Notes under the pieces: model-generated
What the model was told of the DNA's origin: nothing
Seen by the model: the letters and a program-made list of their open reading frames with translations, nothing else
The model's database searches: none
Made by a program: the position numbers and the translations under genes
Assembly: GCF_001423525.1 (NCBI RefSeq)
Contig: NZ_LMOI01000001.1
Coordinates: 554,413 to 618,412, forward strand
DNA from: Arthrobacter sp. Leaf137
Lineage (GTDB): Bacteria; Actinomycetota; Actinomycetes; Actinomycetales; Micrococcaceae
Direction of reading: 5' to 3'
Length of the DNA: 64,000 bases
Shown: positions 8,623 to 17,121 of the stretch, one piece after another
How positions within the stretch are numbered: the stretch's first letter is position 1
Layout: the number at the start of each line of letters is the position of its first letter

Positions 8623-9063
8623 ATGGGACTGAATATCCAGATTGTCATCGACTGCCGCCGGCCGCACCAGCTTGCGGACTGGTGGGCCGAAACCCTCGAA
8701 TGGTCGGTTGAGCCGCAGGATGCCGGGTTCATCCGCTCCATGATCGAGCAGGGCTTCGCCACCGAGGACCAGACCACCACCCACCATGGGAACCTGGTGT
8801 GGAAGGACGGGGCAGCCATCCGCCCGCCGGATGAAATCGAGTCCAAGGCGCCCAGCCGCCGCCTCCTGTTCCAGTCCGGCGAGGAGGAAAAGGTGGTCAA
8901 GAACCGTGTGCACTGGGACGTCAACCTCGCCGGACGGGACAAGGACGACGTCCGGAGCGAGCTGGAAGCGCGGGGCGCCACGTTCCTGTGGACGGCGCGT
9001 CAGGGACCGCATTCCTGGCACACCATGGCGGACCCCGAGGGGAACGAGTTCTGCATCAGCTAA
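8623..9063 (+). CDS. VOC-superfamily (glyoxalase-like) protein
   Basis: 146 residues spanning the two beta-alpha-beta-beta-beta modules of the vicinal oxygen chelate fold. Recognisable elements are NIQIVIDCRRPHQLADWW at the N-terminus and the typical end MADPEGNEFCI. One module begins with VHWDVNLAG, giving a His at the usual metal position. This divergent glyoxalase-like group is common in actinobacteria and has no known substrate. It stands alone 22 bp ahead of menB and might be co-transcribed with it. Confidence 0.8.
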   Translation: MGLNIQIVIDCRRPHQLADWWAETLEWSVEPQDAGFIRSMIEQGFATEDQTTTHHGNLVWKDGAAIRPPDEIESKAPSRRLLFQSGEEEKVVKNRVHWDVNLAGRDKDDVRSELEARGATFLWTARQGPHSWHTMADPEGNEFCIS

Positions 9064-9085
9064 GCACGATTACTAGACTTGGACG

Positions 9086-10054
9086 GTGAGCAACCAAATT
9101 CCCGCCCCGGTGTCCGATGTCTTCGATCCCATACGCTGGCGGGTGGTTGCCGGTTTCGAGGACTTCCAGGACATGACCTACCACCGCCAGGTGGAGCGGG
9201 ACGCCGACGGCGGCTGGGTGCGTGACCTGCCGACGGTCCGGATTGCCTTCAACCGTCCCGAGGTGCGCAACGCCTTCCGCCCCGGCACCGTGGACGAGCT
9301 CTACCGTTCACTGGACCACGCCCGGATGACCCCGGATGTGGCCACCGTCCTGCTCACCGGCAACGGCCCCTCCCCCAAGGACGGCGGCCACTCGTTCTGT
9401 TCCGGCGGGGACCAGCGGATCCGGGGCCGGGACGGGTATCGGTACGTAGTACAGAACACAGCCGACGGCGAGACGCAGGAGACCATCGACCCCGCGCGCG
9501 CCGGCCGGCTGCACATCCTTGAAGTCCAGCGGCTGATGCGCACCATGCCCAAGGTGGTCATCGCCGTCGTCAACGGCTGGGCGGCCGGCGGCGGGCACTC
9601 GCTGCATGTGGTGGCAGACCTGACCATCGCTTCCCGGCAGCATGGCAAGTTCAAGCAAACCGACGCCACGGTGGGCAGCTTCGACGCCGGCTACGGCTCG
9701 GCCCTGCTGGCCCGGCAGATAGGGCAAAAGGCGGCCCGTGAGATTTTCTTCCTGGCGCGTGAATATTCCGCGGAGGACATGGTCCGGATGGGTGCCGTCA
9801 ACGAGGCCGTGGACCACGACCGCCTCGAGGACGTCGCCCTGGAATACGCCGCGGACATTGCACGGCAGTCACCGCAGGCCATCCGGATGCTGAAGTTTGC
9901 GTTCAACCTGGCCGATGACGGCCTGGCGGGCCAGCAGGTCTTCGCCGGTGAAGCCACCCGGCTGGCCTACATGACCGATGAGGCGGTGGAGGGCAAGGAA
10001 GCCTTCCTGCAAAAACGGGACCCCGACTGGTCCGGCTTCCCGCACTACTTCTAA
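9086..10054 (+). CDS. menB: 1,4-dihydroxy-2-naphthoyl-CoA synthase (MenB)
   Basis: Crotonase-fold enzyme of menaquinone synthesis that closes the ring of o-succinylbenzoyl-CoA. It is 322 residues and starts with GTG. Family landmarks are FNRPEVRNAFRP, SFCSGGDQRIRG (oxyanion region and disordered loop), VNGWAAGGGHSLHVVADLT, and TVGSFDAGYGSALLARQIG with the catalytic Asp. The C-terminus DWSGFPHYF is nearly invariant in MenB. It is 14 bp upstream of menE, giving substrate and product genes in one unit with menA. Confidence 0.95.
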   Translation: MSNQIPAPVSDVFDPIRWRVVAGFEDFQDMTYHRQVERDADGGWVRDLPTVRIAFNRPEVRNAFRPGTVDELYRSLDHARMTPDVATVLLTGNGPSPKDGGHSFCSGGDQRIRGRDGYRYVVQNTADGETQETIDPARAGRLHILEVQRLMRTMPKVVIAVVNGWAAGGGHSLHVVADLTIASRQHGKFKQTDATVGSFDAGYGSALLARQIGQKAAREIFFLAREYSAEDMVRMGAVNEAVDHDRLEDVALEYAADIARQSPQAIRMLKFAFNLADDGLAGQQVFAGEATRLAYMTDEAVEGKEAFLQKRDPDWSGFPHYF

Positions 10055-10068
10055 GGCAGGAGCGGTAT

Positions 10069-11259
10069 ATGAACAGCACCTCCCCCAACACCAGCCACCT
10101 CAACATCGAGCCCGTGCTCAAGGCCCTGGCCGCCGCGCTCCACGGCGAGGGTCCCGCCGTCGAACTTTCCATCGGTGCCGACGGCGCCCTCGTGGTGGGG
10201 CACATCGAAACCCCGGGCTGCGATGACGCGGTGGCAGTGGTCCGCACCTCCGGTTCCACCGGTGCGCCCAAGGCCACCGTCCTGACCGTGGAGTCCCTGG
10301 CGGCCTCCTCGATGGCCACGGCACTGGCGCTCAAGGGCGAAGGCCAGTGGCTGCTGGCCCTCCCCGTGCAGTACGTCGCCGGCATCCAGGTCCTGGTGCG
10401 CTCGCTGTTCGCCGGGACCCGGCCGTGGGTGATGGACATGTCCGGCGGCTTCACGCCCGAGGCCTTCACCGCCGCCGCCCTGGAGCTCACGGACAAGATC
10501 CGGTACACGTCCCTGGTCCCCACCCAGCTGCAGCGGCTCCTGGACGATCCTTCCCCTGACACGCTCGCCGTGCTCCGCCGCTTCAACGCCATCCTGCTGG
10601 GCGGCGCCCCCACCCCGCCTGCTCTGCTCGACGCGGCCCGGGAGGCCGGTGTCCGCGTGGTCACCACCTACGGCTCGGCGGAAACCTCCGGCGGTTGCGT
10701 CTACGACGGCTACCCGCTGGAAGGCGTGTCCGTCCGGGTGGCCCCGGACGGCCGCATCCACCTGGGCGGCGACACCATTGCCGCCGGCTACATCGAGGCC
10801 CCGGACGAGGAAACCGGCACCTTCTTCGAAGAGGACGGCGTCCGCTGGTACCGCACCAGCGACATCGGCAAGATCGACGACGACGGCCGCCTCACCGTGC
10901 TGGGACGCGCCGACGACATGATCATCACCGGCGGCATGAAGGTTTCCGCCGCGGACGTCCAGGAAAAGCTGGAAAAGTCCGACGGCGTTGCGGCGGCTTT
11001 CGTGGCCGGCGTTCCGTCCGAGGAATGGGGCCAGGCCGTGGCCGCCTACGTGGCGCTCGCCGCGGGAGGCGCCACGGACGACGATAACGCGGGTCCTGCC
11101 GCCGACGTCGACGGCCTCCGGAACTCCTGGCACCGGGAACTGGGCTTTGCTGCGCCAAAAACTGTCCTCACCGCGCCTGCCCTGAAGATGCTGCCGAACG
11201 GGAAACCGGACCGGATGGCCATGACCGCCGAACTCAGCGCACTGCACCGGGGAAAGTAG
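10069..11259 (+). CDS. menE: o-Succinylbenzoate-CoA ligase (MenE), AMP-binding
   Basis: Adenylate-forming enzyme that makes o-succinylbenzoyl-CoA, the substrate of the preceding MenB. 396 residues, short as is usual for actinobacterial MenE. The phosphate loop RTSGSTGAPKATVLT is near residue 60; TYGSAETSGGCVYDG is the A5 motif, then YRTSDIGKIDDDG (A7), GRADDMIITGGMKV (A8) and the catalytic Lys in LPNGKPDR near the end (A10). The order menB-menE-menA and short gaps indicate an operon. Confidence 0.94.
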   Translation: MNSTSPNTSHLNIEPVLKALAAALHGEGPAVELSIGADGALVVGHIETPGCDDAVAVVRTSGSTGAPKATVLTVESLAASSMATALALKGEGQWLLALPVQYVAGIQVLVRSLFAGTRPWVMDMSGGFTPEAFTAAALELTDKIRYTSLVPTQLQRLLDDPSPDTLAVLRRFNAILLGGAPTPPALLDAAREAGVRVVTTYGSAETSGGCVYDGYPLEGVSVRVAPDGRIHLGGDTIAAGYIEAPDEETGTFFEEDGVRWYRTSDIGKIDDDGRLTVLGRADDMIITGGMKVSAADVQEKLEKSDGVAAAFVAGVPSEEWGQAVAAYVALAAGGATDDDNAGPAADVDGLRNSWHRELGFAAPKTVLTAPALKMLPNGKPDRMAMTAELSALHRGK

Positions 11260-11334
11260 AGTGGACCTGCACTACTGCGGCGCATGCCTGCCTGGCATCC
11301 TGCCGCTTACACGAAACAACATGAGGTACTGACC

Positions 11335-12216
11335 GTGGCAACAGCCGCCCAATGGATCCAAGGCGCACGCCTGAGGACGCTTCCCGCCGCGATTGCGCCG
11401 GTGCTCATCGGCTCCGCCGCCGCCTATGCGATGGATTCATTCCTTCTGCCCAACGCCATCCTGGCAGCGCTGGTGGCCCTTCTGCTCCAGGTGGGCGTGA
11501 ACTTCGCCAACGACTACTCGGACGGCATCCGCGGAACGGACGACGACCGCGTGGGTCCGCTGCGCCTGGTGGGCTCCGGAGCGGCCAAGCCGGAGCACGT
11601 TAAGCGGGCTGCGTTCGCAACCTTCGCCGGCGCCATGGTGTTCGGGCTGGCACTGGTGGTCATCACCCAAAGCTGGTGGCTCATCCTGGTGGGCCTCGGC
11701 TGCGTCATGGCCGCCTGGGGCTACACCGGCGGCAAGAACCCCTACGGTTACATGGGCCTGGGCGACGTCTTCGTGTTCGTGTTCTTCGGCCTGGTGGCCA
11801 CCCTGGGAACCACCTACACCCAGGCCGGGCAGGTCAGCCTGCCCGCCGTCATCGGCGCCATCGGTACCGGACTGATTGCCACTGCCCTGCTTATGGCCAA
11901 CAACGTCCGCGACATCCCCACGGACATGCAGGCAGGCAAGAAGACCCTCGCCGTGCGGCTGGGGGACAAGCATGCCCGCGAAAGCTACGTGCTGATGCTG
12001 GCTGTCGCCATCCTGTTGGTGGTCATCCTGGCTCCGGGACGTCCGTGGATGCTCATTGTCCTGCTGCTGATCCCGGCCTGCCTCATGCCGGCCTGGCTGA
12101 TGATCAACGGCCGCAAGCGCAAGAGCCTGATCCCGGTACTCAAGCAGACAGGGCTGATCAACCTTGGCTACAGCGTCCTGTTCTCACTGGGACTGGTGCT
12201 CAGCCACGGCTTCTGA
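11335..12216 (+). CDS. menA: 1,4-dihydroxy-2-naphthoate polyprenyltransferase (MenA)
   Basis: Membrane UbiA-family prenyltransferase that attaches the isoprenoid tail to dihydroxynaphthoate. 293 residues with about eight hydrophobic helices. Both Asp-rich Mg-diphosphate sites are seen: NDYSDGIRGTDDDR and the later NNVRDIPTDMQAGKKT. I place the start at GTG 11335, which has GAGG 8 bases upstream and begins with the typical TAAQWIQGARLRTLPAAI; the frame is open from 11284 but that extension lacks support. It is 75 bp behind menE. Confidence 0.93.
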   Translation: MATAAQWIQGARLRTLPAAIAPVLIGSAAAYAMDSFLLPNAILAALVALLLQVGVNFANDYSDGIRGTDDDRVGPLRLVGSGAAKPEHVKRAAFATFAGAMVFGLALVVITQSWWLILVGLGCVMAAWGYTGGKNPYGYMGLGDVFVFVFFGLVATLGTTYTQAGQVSLPAVIGAIGTGLIATALLMANNVRDIPTDMQAGKKTLAVRLGDKHARESYVLMLAVAILLVVILAPGRPWMLIVLLLIPACLMPAWLMINGRKRKSLIPVLKQTGLINLGYSVLFSLGLVLSHGF

Positions 12217-12263
12217 GCCGTCTATTACCGGCCACGGATAACCGCCCTGGCCCGCTGGCCGCG

Positions 12264-12584
12264 TCAGTTCTGCGGCTTGGGGTTCCTGGCGTCATTGTTG
12301 ATGGCGACGTCCGGGTTGGCGTCCAGCAGGGCGTCCTCGGCGTTGGCGTCCCGGACCTCGCCCGCGGAGCGCAGCGGCTTGGCCTTGCCGGAGAACCGGT
12401 GGTGCAGGTTTGCCGTTGCAGCGTCCCGCTGCTTCTGGAAGAACAGGTAGCTCACGGCGAAGGCGATCACTCCGGCGAAGACCACCGACATCAGGGCACC
12501 CAGCTGCAGGAGCATGAAAACGACGAACAACGGCACGAAGAGCGCCAGGCGGATCAGGGAATATTTCAAAAAGGCCACATTCAA
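12264..12584 (-). CDS. DUF4229 small membrane protein
   Basis: 106 residues: two hydrophobic helices in the first 50 residues (FVPLFVVFMLLQLGALMSVV and VIAFAVSYLFF) followed by a charged cytoplasmic tail rich in Asp, Asn and Ala. This matches the DUF4229 family, usually found beside menA in Micrococcales. Function is unknown. It converges on menA and is divergent from the next gene with a 56-bp promoter gap. Confidence 0.75.
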   Translation of the reverse strand: MNVAFLKYSLIRLALFVPLFVVFMLLQLGALMSVVFAGVIAFAVSYLFFQKQRDAATANLHHRFSGKAKPLRSAGEVRDANAEDALLDANPDVAINNDARNPKPQN

Positions 12585-12640
12585 GTTTAGCCGTCTCCGG
12601 CCCGCGACCCCCTGCGCCTGCGGACGATAGACTTAGTGGC

Positions 12641-13030
12641 ATGCTTCTCCGTGTGGCTTTGGCCGTGGCAGTCCTCGTCATCTTTGTGTATGGCCTCGTG
12701 GACGTGATCCGCACCGATGGCCGTCTCACCCGCGGAATTTCCAAACCCGCCTGGATCGTGGTCATGATCATCCTGCCGGTGCTGGGCGCGATTCTTTGGC
12801 TTCTCATTGGCCGTCCCCGTGCCGCCGCACCGCAGCAGCAGGGTTACCGCCACCCCACCGCACCGGACGATGATCCGGAGTTCCTCCGCAATCTCGAGGT
12901 CCGCCGCCGCAACGAGGCAGAAGCCGCGCGGCTGAAGAAGCTCAAGGACGATCTCGAGGCCAAGGCCAAGGAATCCGACGGTAACAAGGGCAAGCACGAA
13001 AACGACCACGACACCGACGGACTGAAGTAG
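12641..13030 (+). CDS. PLDc N-terminal-domain small membrane protein
   Basis: 129 residues. Two membrane helices with the family signature YGLVDVIRTDGR between them and WIVVMIILPVLGAILWLLIGRPR as the second helix; this is the phospholipase D N-terminal module without any catalytic domain. A basic, Lys-rich cytoplasmic tail (LKKLKDDLEAKAKE) follows, probably helical. Common in actinobacteria near the menaquinone genes; function unknown. It lies 5 bp upstream of the next membrane-protein gene. Confidence 0.75.
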   Translation: MLLRVALAVAVLVIFVYGLVDVIRTDGRLTRGISKPAWIVVMIILPVLGAILWLLIGRPRAAAPQQQGYRHPTAPDDDPEFLRNLEVRRRNEAEAARLKKLKDDLEAKAKESDGNKGKHENDHDTDGLK

Positions 13031-13035
13031 GGCCC

Positions 13036-13650
13036 ATGGCTTATGACCCTGACGGAGAAGAACGGCTGCGCACCACGCCCACCGGTACAGCCCCGCCGTC
13101 AGGGCCAGCCCAACCTTCGCCGCCGCCCCGGCCAGGACTGTCCTACGCGGCCCCGGCGCCCATCGCCGTCGCCCCTCCCGTCCCCGGTGCCGTGCGGCTT
13201 GCCCGGGCCCTGTGGCTCCTCAGTTTCGTAGCGGGGCTGACCGTCCTGGTGGGGTCTTTCCTCAGCCGCGACGGGCATCTGGAGCGCCTGCGCTCGGTGG
13301 TGGACGGGATGGCCCCCGGCGGGGATGCGGAGGCCGTCAGCACCGCCAGCGGAATCGTTTTCTGGGGCAGCGTGGGGGCACTACTGTTGGTGATCCTTCT
13401 CGAGGCCGCCCTCCTCGGCGCGGTCCTGGCACGGCACAACTGGGCACGCTGGGCGCTGGTCCCGCTGCTGGCGGTGCAGGCCGTGGCAACGCTGCTCGCC
13501 ACGGCGTTCCTAATGCCGGAAGGTGACAGTGCCAACTACGTCATGTTGCTCTGGGGAGCCCAACTGCTCCTCACGCTGGTGGGGCTGGTCCTGCTGTTCC
13601 TCCCGGCCTCCAACGCCTGGCTGAAGAGCCGCCGAACAGTCCGCCGCTAG
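13036..13650 (+). CDS. Hypothetical four-helix membrane protein
   Basis: 204 residues. A Pro-rich cytoplasmic N-terminus of about 50 residues (PSGPAQPSPPPRPG) precedes four hydrophobic helices, including ALWLLSFVAGLTVLVGSFL and LLLTLVGLVLLFLPASNAWL. I recognise no enzyme motif. The architecture is that of small Micrococcaceae membrane proteins of unknown role, and the closing LFLPASNAW resembles the ends of the membrane proteins at 28.6 and 29.2 kb. Its stop overlaps the stop of the convergent dynamin gene by 4 bp. Confidence 0.65.
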   Translation: MAYDPDGEERLRTTPTGTAPPSGPAQPSPPPRPGLSYAAPAPIAVAPPVPGAVRLARALWLLSFVAGLTVLVGSFLSRDGHLERLRSVVDGMAPGGDAEAVSTASGIVFWGSVGALLLVILLEAALLGAVLARHNWARWALVPLLAVQAVATLLATAFLMPEGDSANYVMLLWGAQLLLTLVGLVLLFLPASNAWLKSRRTVRR

Positions 13651-15137
13651 GCGGTGCGCTGCCGCTGAAGAGCTGCTGACTCCGCCAGCACGCCCTCGCA
13701 GCTGCGGATCACCACACGGCAGGCGTCGATGGCCGAGCGTTCCGTGAGCGGATTCTCGGCAAGGGCCCGCCACCGCAGCAGGCACCGCCGGGCCTCGTCG
13801 GAAAGCTCATCCGGCGTGGCGTCCGCCTCCAGGCCCAACCGCACGTGGGTGGCGGCACCCAGTCCGCCGACGAGGCGTTCGGCGTCGGAGGCAAGATCGG
13901 ATTTCAGGGACACACCGGTGGTCCGCAGTGTTGCCAGCAGCCGCAGTTCGCGGAATTCATGGGCATTGGCCTGAAGGCGTTCAAGGGAGCTGGCGAGTTC
14001 TTCCGTCCCTTCGCGCGGACTGGACCGCAGGAGCGCCTCGACCCCCACCAGCGCCGTACGCGCCTTGAGGGCCCCGGCGCGGGCCTGGAACTGCCGTTCC
14101 AGCAGTTCCAGCAACGGATCCAGGCCGCTGCGCCGGGCAAGTTCGTGGGCCAGGGGGGTGGGTTCATTGAACCCGTTGCGGATAAGGACCACAGCAAGCC
14201 GGATGCCGAACAGACCGAACCTGGCAAGCAGAGTAGCCCTGGCCTCGGATGTCAGCCGTTCGGGTTCGGAGCCGCGGAGGAACCGGTCCGCCGAGAGCAT
14301 CATCTTTTCGCGGGCCGCACGGTCCAGCCCCGCCAGCAGCTGAAGTGAGGCGAAGTCCTGTTGCCGGAGGCTGCGGGCGGTCTGGGCGAGCAGGCCCGCC
14401 ACCGGAACCACTCCCAGCGCGAGCTTCCGGAGGTTGTGGTCGCGCCGGTACCGTTCGGCGATATCTCCGGCTGAGAGCAGCGAGTCAATGCGGCCGGCGC
14501 CCACCTCATCGGCCCGGGACAGCACGGCCAGTGCGTTGACGGTGCCGGACCTGCCTGACTCGGTGTCCTTGAATGATTCCAGGAACCGCAGGTCCGAAGC
14601 ATGCATATGCCGCATTAGGTATACGATTGCGTCGGCCTGCGACGGCGTATCCGCAGGAGTAAGGAATCCGGTCGCCACGGCTGACACATCCTCGGAAAGC
14701 GACGCGATGCCGGGGGTGTCGATCAGTGTCATGGCCCGGAGCGTGGGCGAGGGCCACTCGACGTCCAGCCGCTCGGCGTCTTCGGCGCGGACATCACCCA
14801 GGACGAAGACCAGCCGCCCATCCACGCGTTTCAGCGGCAGCGGACGCGGTTCGCCGTCCCGCAGGTGAAGCATGATCCTGGGTGTCCGGCCATACCGGTA
14901 CCACGTGACGATCCGGGTGCACTCGCCGGTGTCCGTGGGCGCGATTTCCTCGCCGATGATGGCGTTCAGCAGCGTTGACTTGCCGGCCTTGACCATGCCG
15001 GCGATGGCAATGCGGAGGGGCTCTGCCAGCCGCTGCCCGTACCCCTGCAGCAGGGCCACGGCAGCGGCGTCGTCAGCGTAGACGTCCAGGGCGTCCCGGA
15101 CCAGGCCCGCGGCCCCGGCAACGGTATCCGCAGTCAT
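13647..15137 (-). CDS. Dynamin-family GTPase, IniC-like
   Basis: 496 residues, close to the length of mycobacterial IniC. The N-terminal GTPase has the P-loop GMVKAGKST near residue 45, a switch Thr in GECTRIVTW, the G3 motif LIDTPGIASL near residue 139 and a possible G4 in LSRADEVG. The rest is helical without a membrane segment, so a soluble partner is likely. Its ATG overlaps the stop of the upstream dynamin gene (ATGA), so translation is coupled. By analogy with IniA/IniC it should act with that neighbour on the inner face of the membrane; this is inferred from order and size, not proven homology. Confidence 0.82.
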   Translation of the reverse strand: MTADTVAGAAGLVRDALDVYADDAAAVALLQGYGQRLAEPLRIAIAGMVKAGKSTLLNAIIGEEIAPTDTGECTRIVTWYRYGRTPRIMLHLRDGEPRPLPLKRVDGRLVFVLGDVRAEDAERLDVEWPSPTLRAMTLIDTPGIASLSEDVSAVATGFLTPADTPSQADAIVYLMRHMHASDLRFLESFKDTESGRSGTVNALAVLSRADEVGAGRIDSLLSAGDIAERYRRDHNLRKLALGVVPVAGLLAQTARSLRQQDFASLQLLAGLDRAAREKMMLSADRFLRGSEPERLTSEARATLLARFGLFGIRLAVVLIRNGFNEPTPLAHELARRSGLDPLLELLERQFQARAGALKARTALVGVEALLRSSPREGTEELASSLERLQANAHEFRELRLLATLRTTGVSLKSDLASDAERLVGGLGAATHVRLGLEADATPDELSDEARRCLLRWRALAENPLTERSAIDACRVVIRSCEGVLAESAALQRQRTA

Positions 15138-17017
15138 CCGGCCGCTACCGGCGCGAAGGGCCGGGACGCGGCCACTTCAGTTGCCACCGCGGCCGCTGCC
15201 GCGTGCAGGGCGTCCACCTTCTTGAGTTCGGCCTTGATGTCCCTGATCCGGACGTCCTTTTGCAGGGTGAACGTGGTGGCTGCTTTCTGCGCCACGGCCA
15301 CGGAGTCGGACAGCGACCTGTGGTGCTCCTCTGCGATCTCGGTGAAGTGGTCCCGGATGGACCGCTGCACCAGCCGCAGGCGGTCCTTGAGCTGCTTGCC
15401 CACTTGGAATGTCACGTCGTCGATTTGGCGCCGGACCAAAGCTTTGGCCTCGCCCCGCCGCCGCTTGAGCCGGGCTTCCCGGTCCTCCCGGTAGGCCTTG
15501 CGTCCCAGCAGCAGGCCGGCGCCCACGGACAGCGGATTGATCAGCGCCATGCCGAAGATCCCGGTCAGCAGGCCAAACATCAGCACACCGCCATACGAAC
15601 CGCGCATGCCGATCAGGACTTTCTGCATGGGATTGATGCGGCCAGGGTCAAGGGCCGGCATCTCCTCCACGGGGTCCAGGGCGTCGCCGGTGTCGGAAAC
15701 CCTCAGGGCCGGGATCCTTACCTCGTCGGCGGCAAAGTGCTCGGCCACCTGCGAGGCCAGCCAGTGCGCCCGCTCGCTGGTCCACACGAAGGTGTCCGAG
15801 ATGGCTGCGGCGGAGCATTCCTCCAGCCACTTGGAGAATTCGTTCCACGTGGGCCCGGGATCGCCCTGGTCAATGGCGGCCTCGGCTTCCCTCTGGATCC
15901 GGCGGAGCCGGTCGCGGAGGTCGTACTCCATGTCCGCAATGAGGTCGCTGATGCCGTCGCTGAGTGTGACCTGCCAGCGGGCCGAACGCTTCCGAAGATC
16001 ATCGGCTTCGGTTTTGGCCAGTTCCAGGCCCGCGATCATCCGGGGTGTGCCGGCGGGGTTCTCGAGGGCATCGAGTTCGGACTGCAGGGACAGCCGCAGG
16101 TTTTCGGTGACCGAGAGCAGGTCCTGGCTGACGTGCCGGCGCTGGAGCCGCTCCGATTTGCCCACGATTTCGTTGCGCAGGTGCCGGACCAGTGCCGGGA
16201 ACCCGGACTCGCCGTTCAGCTCGGCGTCCTGCAGCCGGCTGGCCTCGAGCCGGAGGTCCGAGGACAACGGGAAGAGCGGGATGTCCGGTGCAACGGTGTC
16301 CAGGCGGGACCGGTCCATGTCCGCCACACGCCGCCACTCCGGGTAGAGGTCAGTCTTGGACAGGACACCCACCACGCTGGGGGTGATCCGCATTGCCTGG
16401 CGGAGGAAGCGAAGCTCGGGTTCGGTGTATTCCTGCGAGGCATCGGAAACCAGCAGCATGGCATCGGCCGTTGGGAGGGCCGTCAAGGTGGTGAGCGTGT
16501 GCGAGGATCCCATGCCGCCCACACCCGGTGAGTCGATGACCGTCAGCCCGCCGGTGAGGATCTTCCGCGGCAGGTACACCTCGGCGGCCACCAGTTTCTT
16601 GCTGTTGCCGGGATTGCCCTGCTCGGAAACGTACGCGGCGATGTCCTCGATGGGGATCGGCTGGCGTTCAACGCTTCCCTCTTCGCCGCCGTCGGAATCC
16701 GCCTTGGGAACAAGGATGGCGGCCGAGGCCGGTTCGCCGTGGCGGACCACTGTGGGCACTGAGGTGGCAATGTCATCGTCCACCGGGCACACCGGCGCGT
16801 TCACCAGGGCGTTGATCAGCTTGCTCTTGCCCTGTTTGAACTCCCCCACCACGATGACGCGGACACTCGGGTCCCGCAGCCGTCCCGCGGCCTGCTCCAG
16901 GCGCTTGCGGAGGTCGGCGCGGTCTGCCGTCTGGGCCAACTGGAGGCCGTGCTCCACCAGCTTGATCAGCTGTCCCGCTGTCATCGGTGTTGGTTTTGCC
17001 AGTCCTGCTTCTGCCAT
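15134..17017 (-). CDS. Dynamin-family GTPase with membrane hairpin, IniA-like
   Basis: 627 residues, near the length of M. tuberculosis IniA, a bacterial dynamin-like protein. P-loop GEFKQGKSK near residue 60, switch Thr in DIATSVPT, G3 motif VIDSPGVGGMG near residue 162 and a G4-like LSKTDLYPEWR. A helical stalk follows, then a hydrophobic segment around residues 475-505 (LMFGLLTGIFGMALINPLSV) matching the membrane paddle, then a basic segment and helices. The gene is fourth in a five-gene run and separated from iniB-like by 104 bp that hold a strong hairpin. Likely role: GTP-driven membrane remodelling under envelope stress. Confidence 0.83.
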   Translation of the reverse strand: MAEAGLAKPTPMTAGQLIKLVEHGLQLAQTADRADLRKRLEQAAGRLRDPSVRVIVVGEFKQGKSKLINALVNAPVCPVDDDIATSVPTVVRHGEPASAAILVPKADSDGGEEGSVERQPIPIEDIAAYVSEQGNPGNSKKLVAAEVYLPRKILTGGLTVIDSPGVGGMGSSHTLTTLTALPTADAMLLVSDASQEYTEPELRFLRQAMRITPSVVGVLSKTDLYPEWRRVADMDRSRLDTVAPDIPLFPLSSDLRLEASRLQDAELNGESGFPALVRHLRNEIVGKSERLQRRHVSQDLLSVTENLRLSLQSELDALENPAGTPRMIAGLELAKTEADDLRKRSARWQVTLSDGISDLIADMEYDLRDRLRRIQREAEAAIDQGDPGPTWNEFSKWLEECSAAAISDTFVWTSERAHWLASQVAEHFAADEVRIPALRVSDTGDALDPVEEMPALDPGRINPMQKVLIGMRGSYGGVLMFGLLTGIFGMALINPLSVGAGLLLGRKAYREDREARLKRRRGEAKALVRRQIDDVTFQVGKQLKDRLRLVQRSIRDHFTEIAEEHHRSLSDSVAVAQKAATTFTLQKDVRIRDIKAELKKVDALHAAAAAVATEVAASRPFAPVAAG

Positions 17018-17069
17018 AGTGTGTCCTTTGCGTCGGGCTCCGGGTTGGAAGGCGGGCTAAGCCGGGGAT

Positions 17070-17104
17070 AGCCCGGCAGGAGGGTTTCCCCCTCCTGCCG
17101 GGCT
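17070..17104 (-). other. Perfect 15-bp intercistronic hairpin between iniB-like and iniA-like
   Basis: Arms 17070-17084 and 17090-17104 are perfect complements (AGCCCGGCAGGAGGG with CCCTCCTGCCGGGCT) around a 5-base loop. In the direction of the operon there is no T-run after it (ATCCCCGG follows), while on the + strand it is followed by TTTC. It therefore looks like an RNA stabiliser or partial attenuator that would let the repeat protein be made in excess of the GTPases, rather than a full terminator. Confidence 0.6.
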
Positions 17105-17121
17105 TTCTGCCCGGACCGGGC

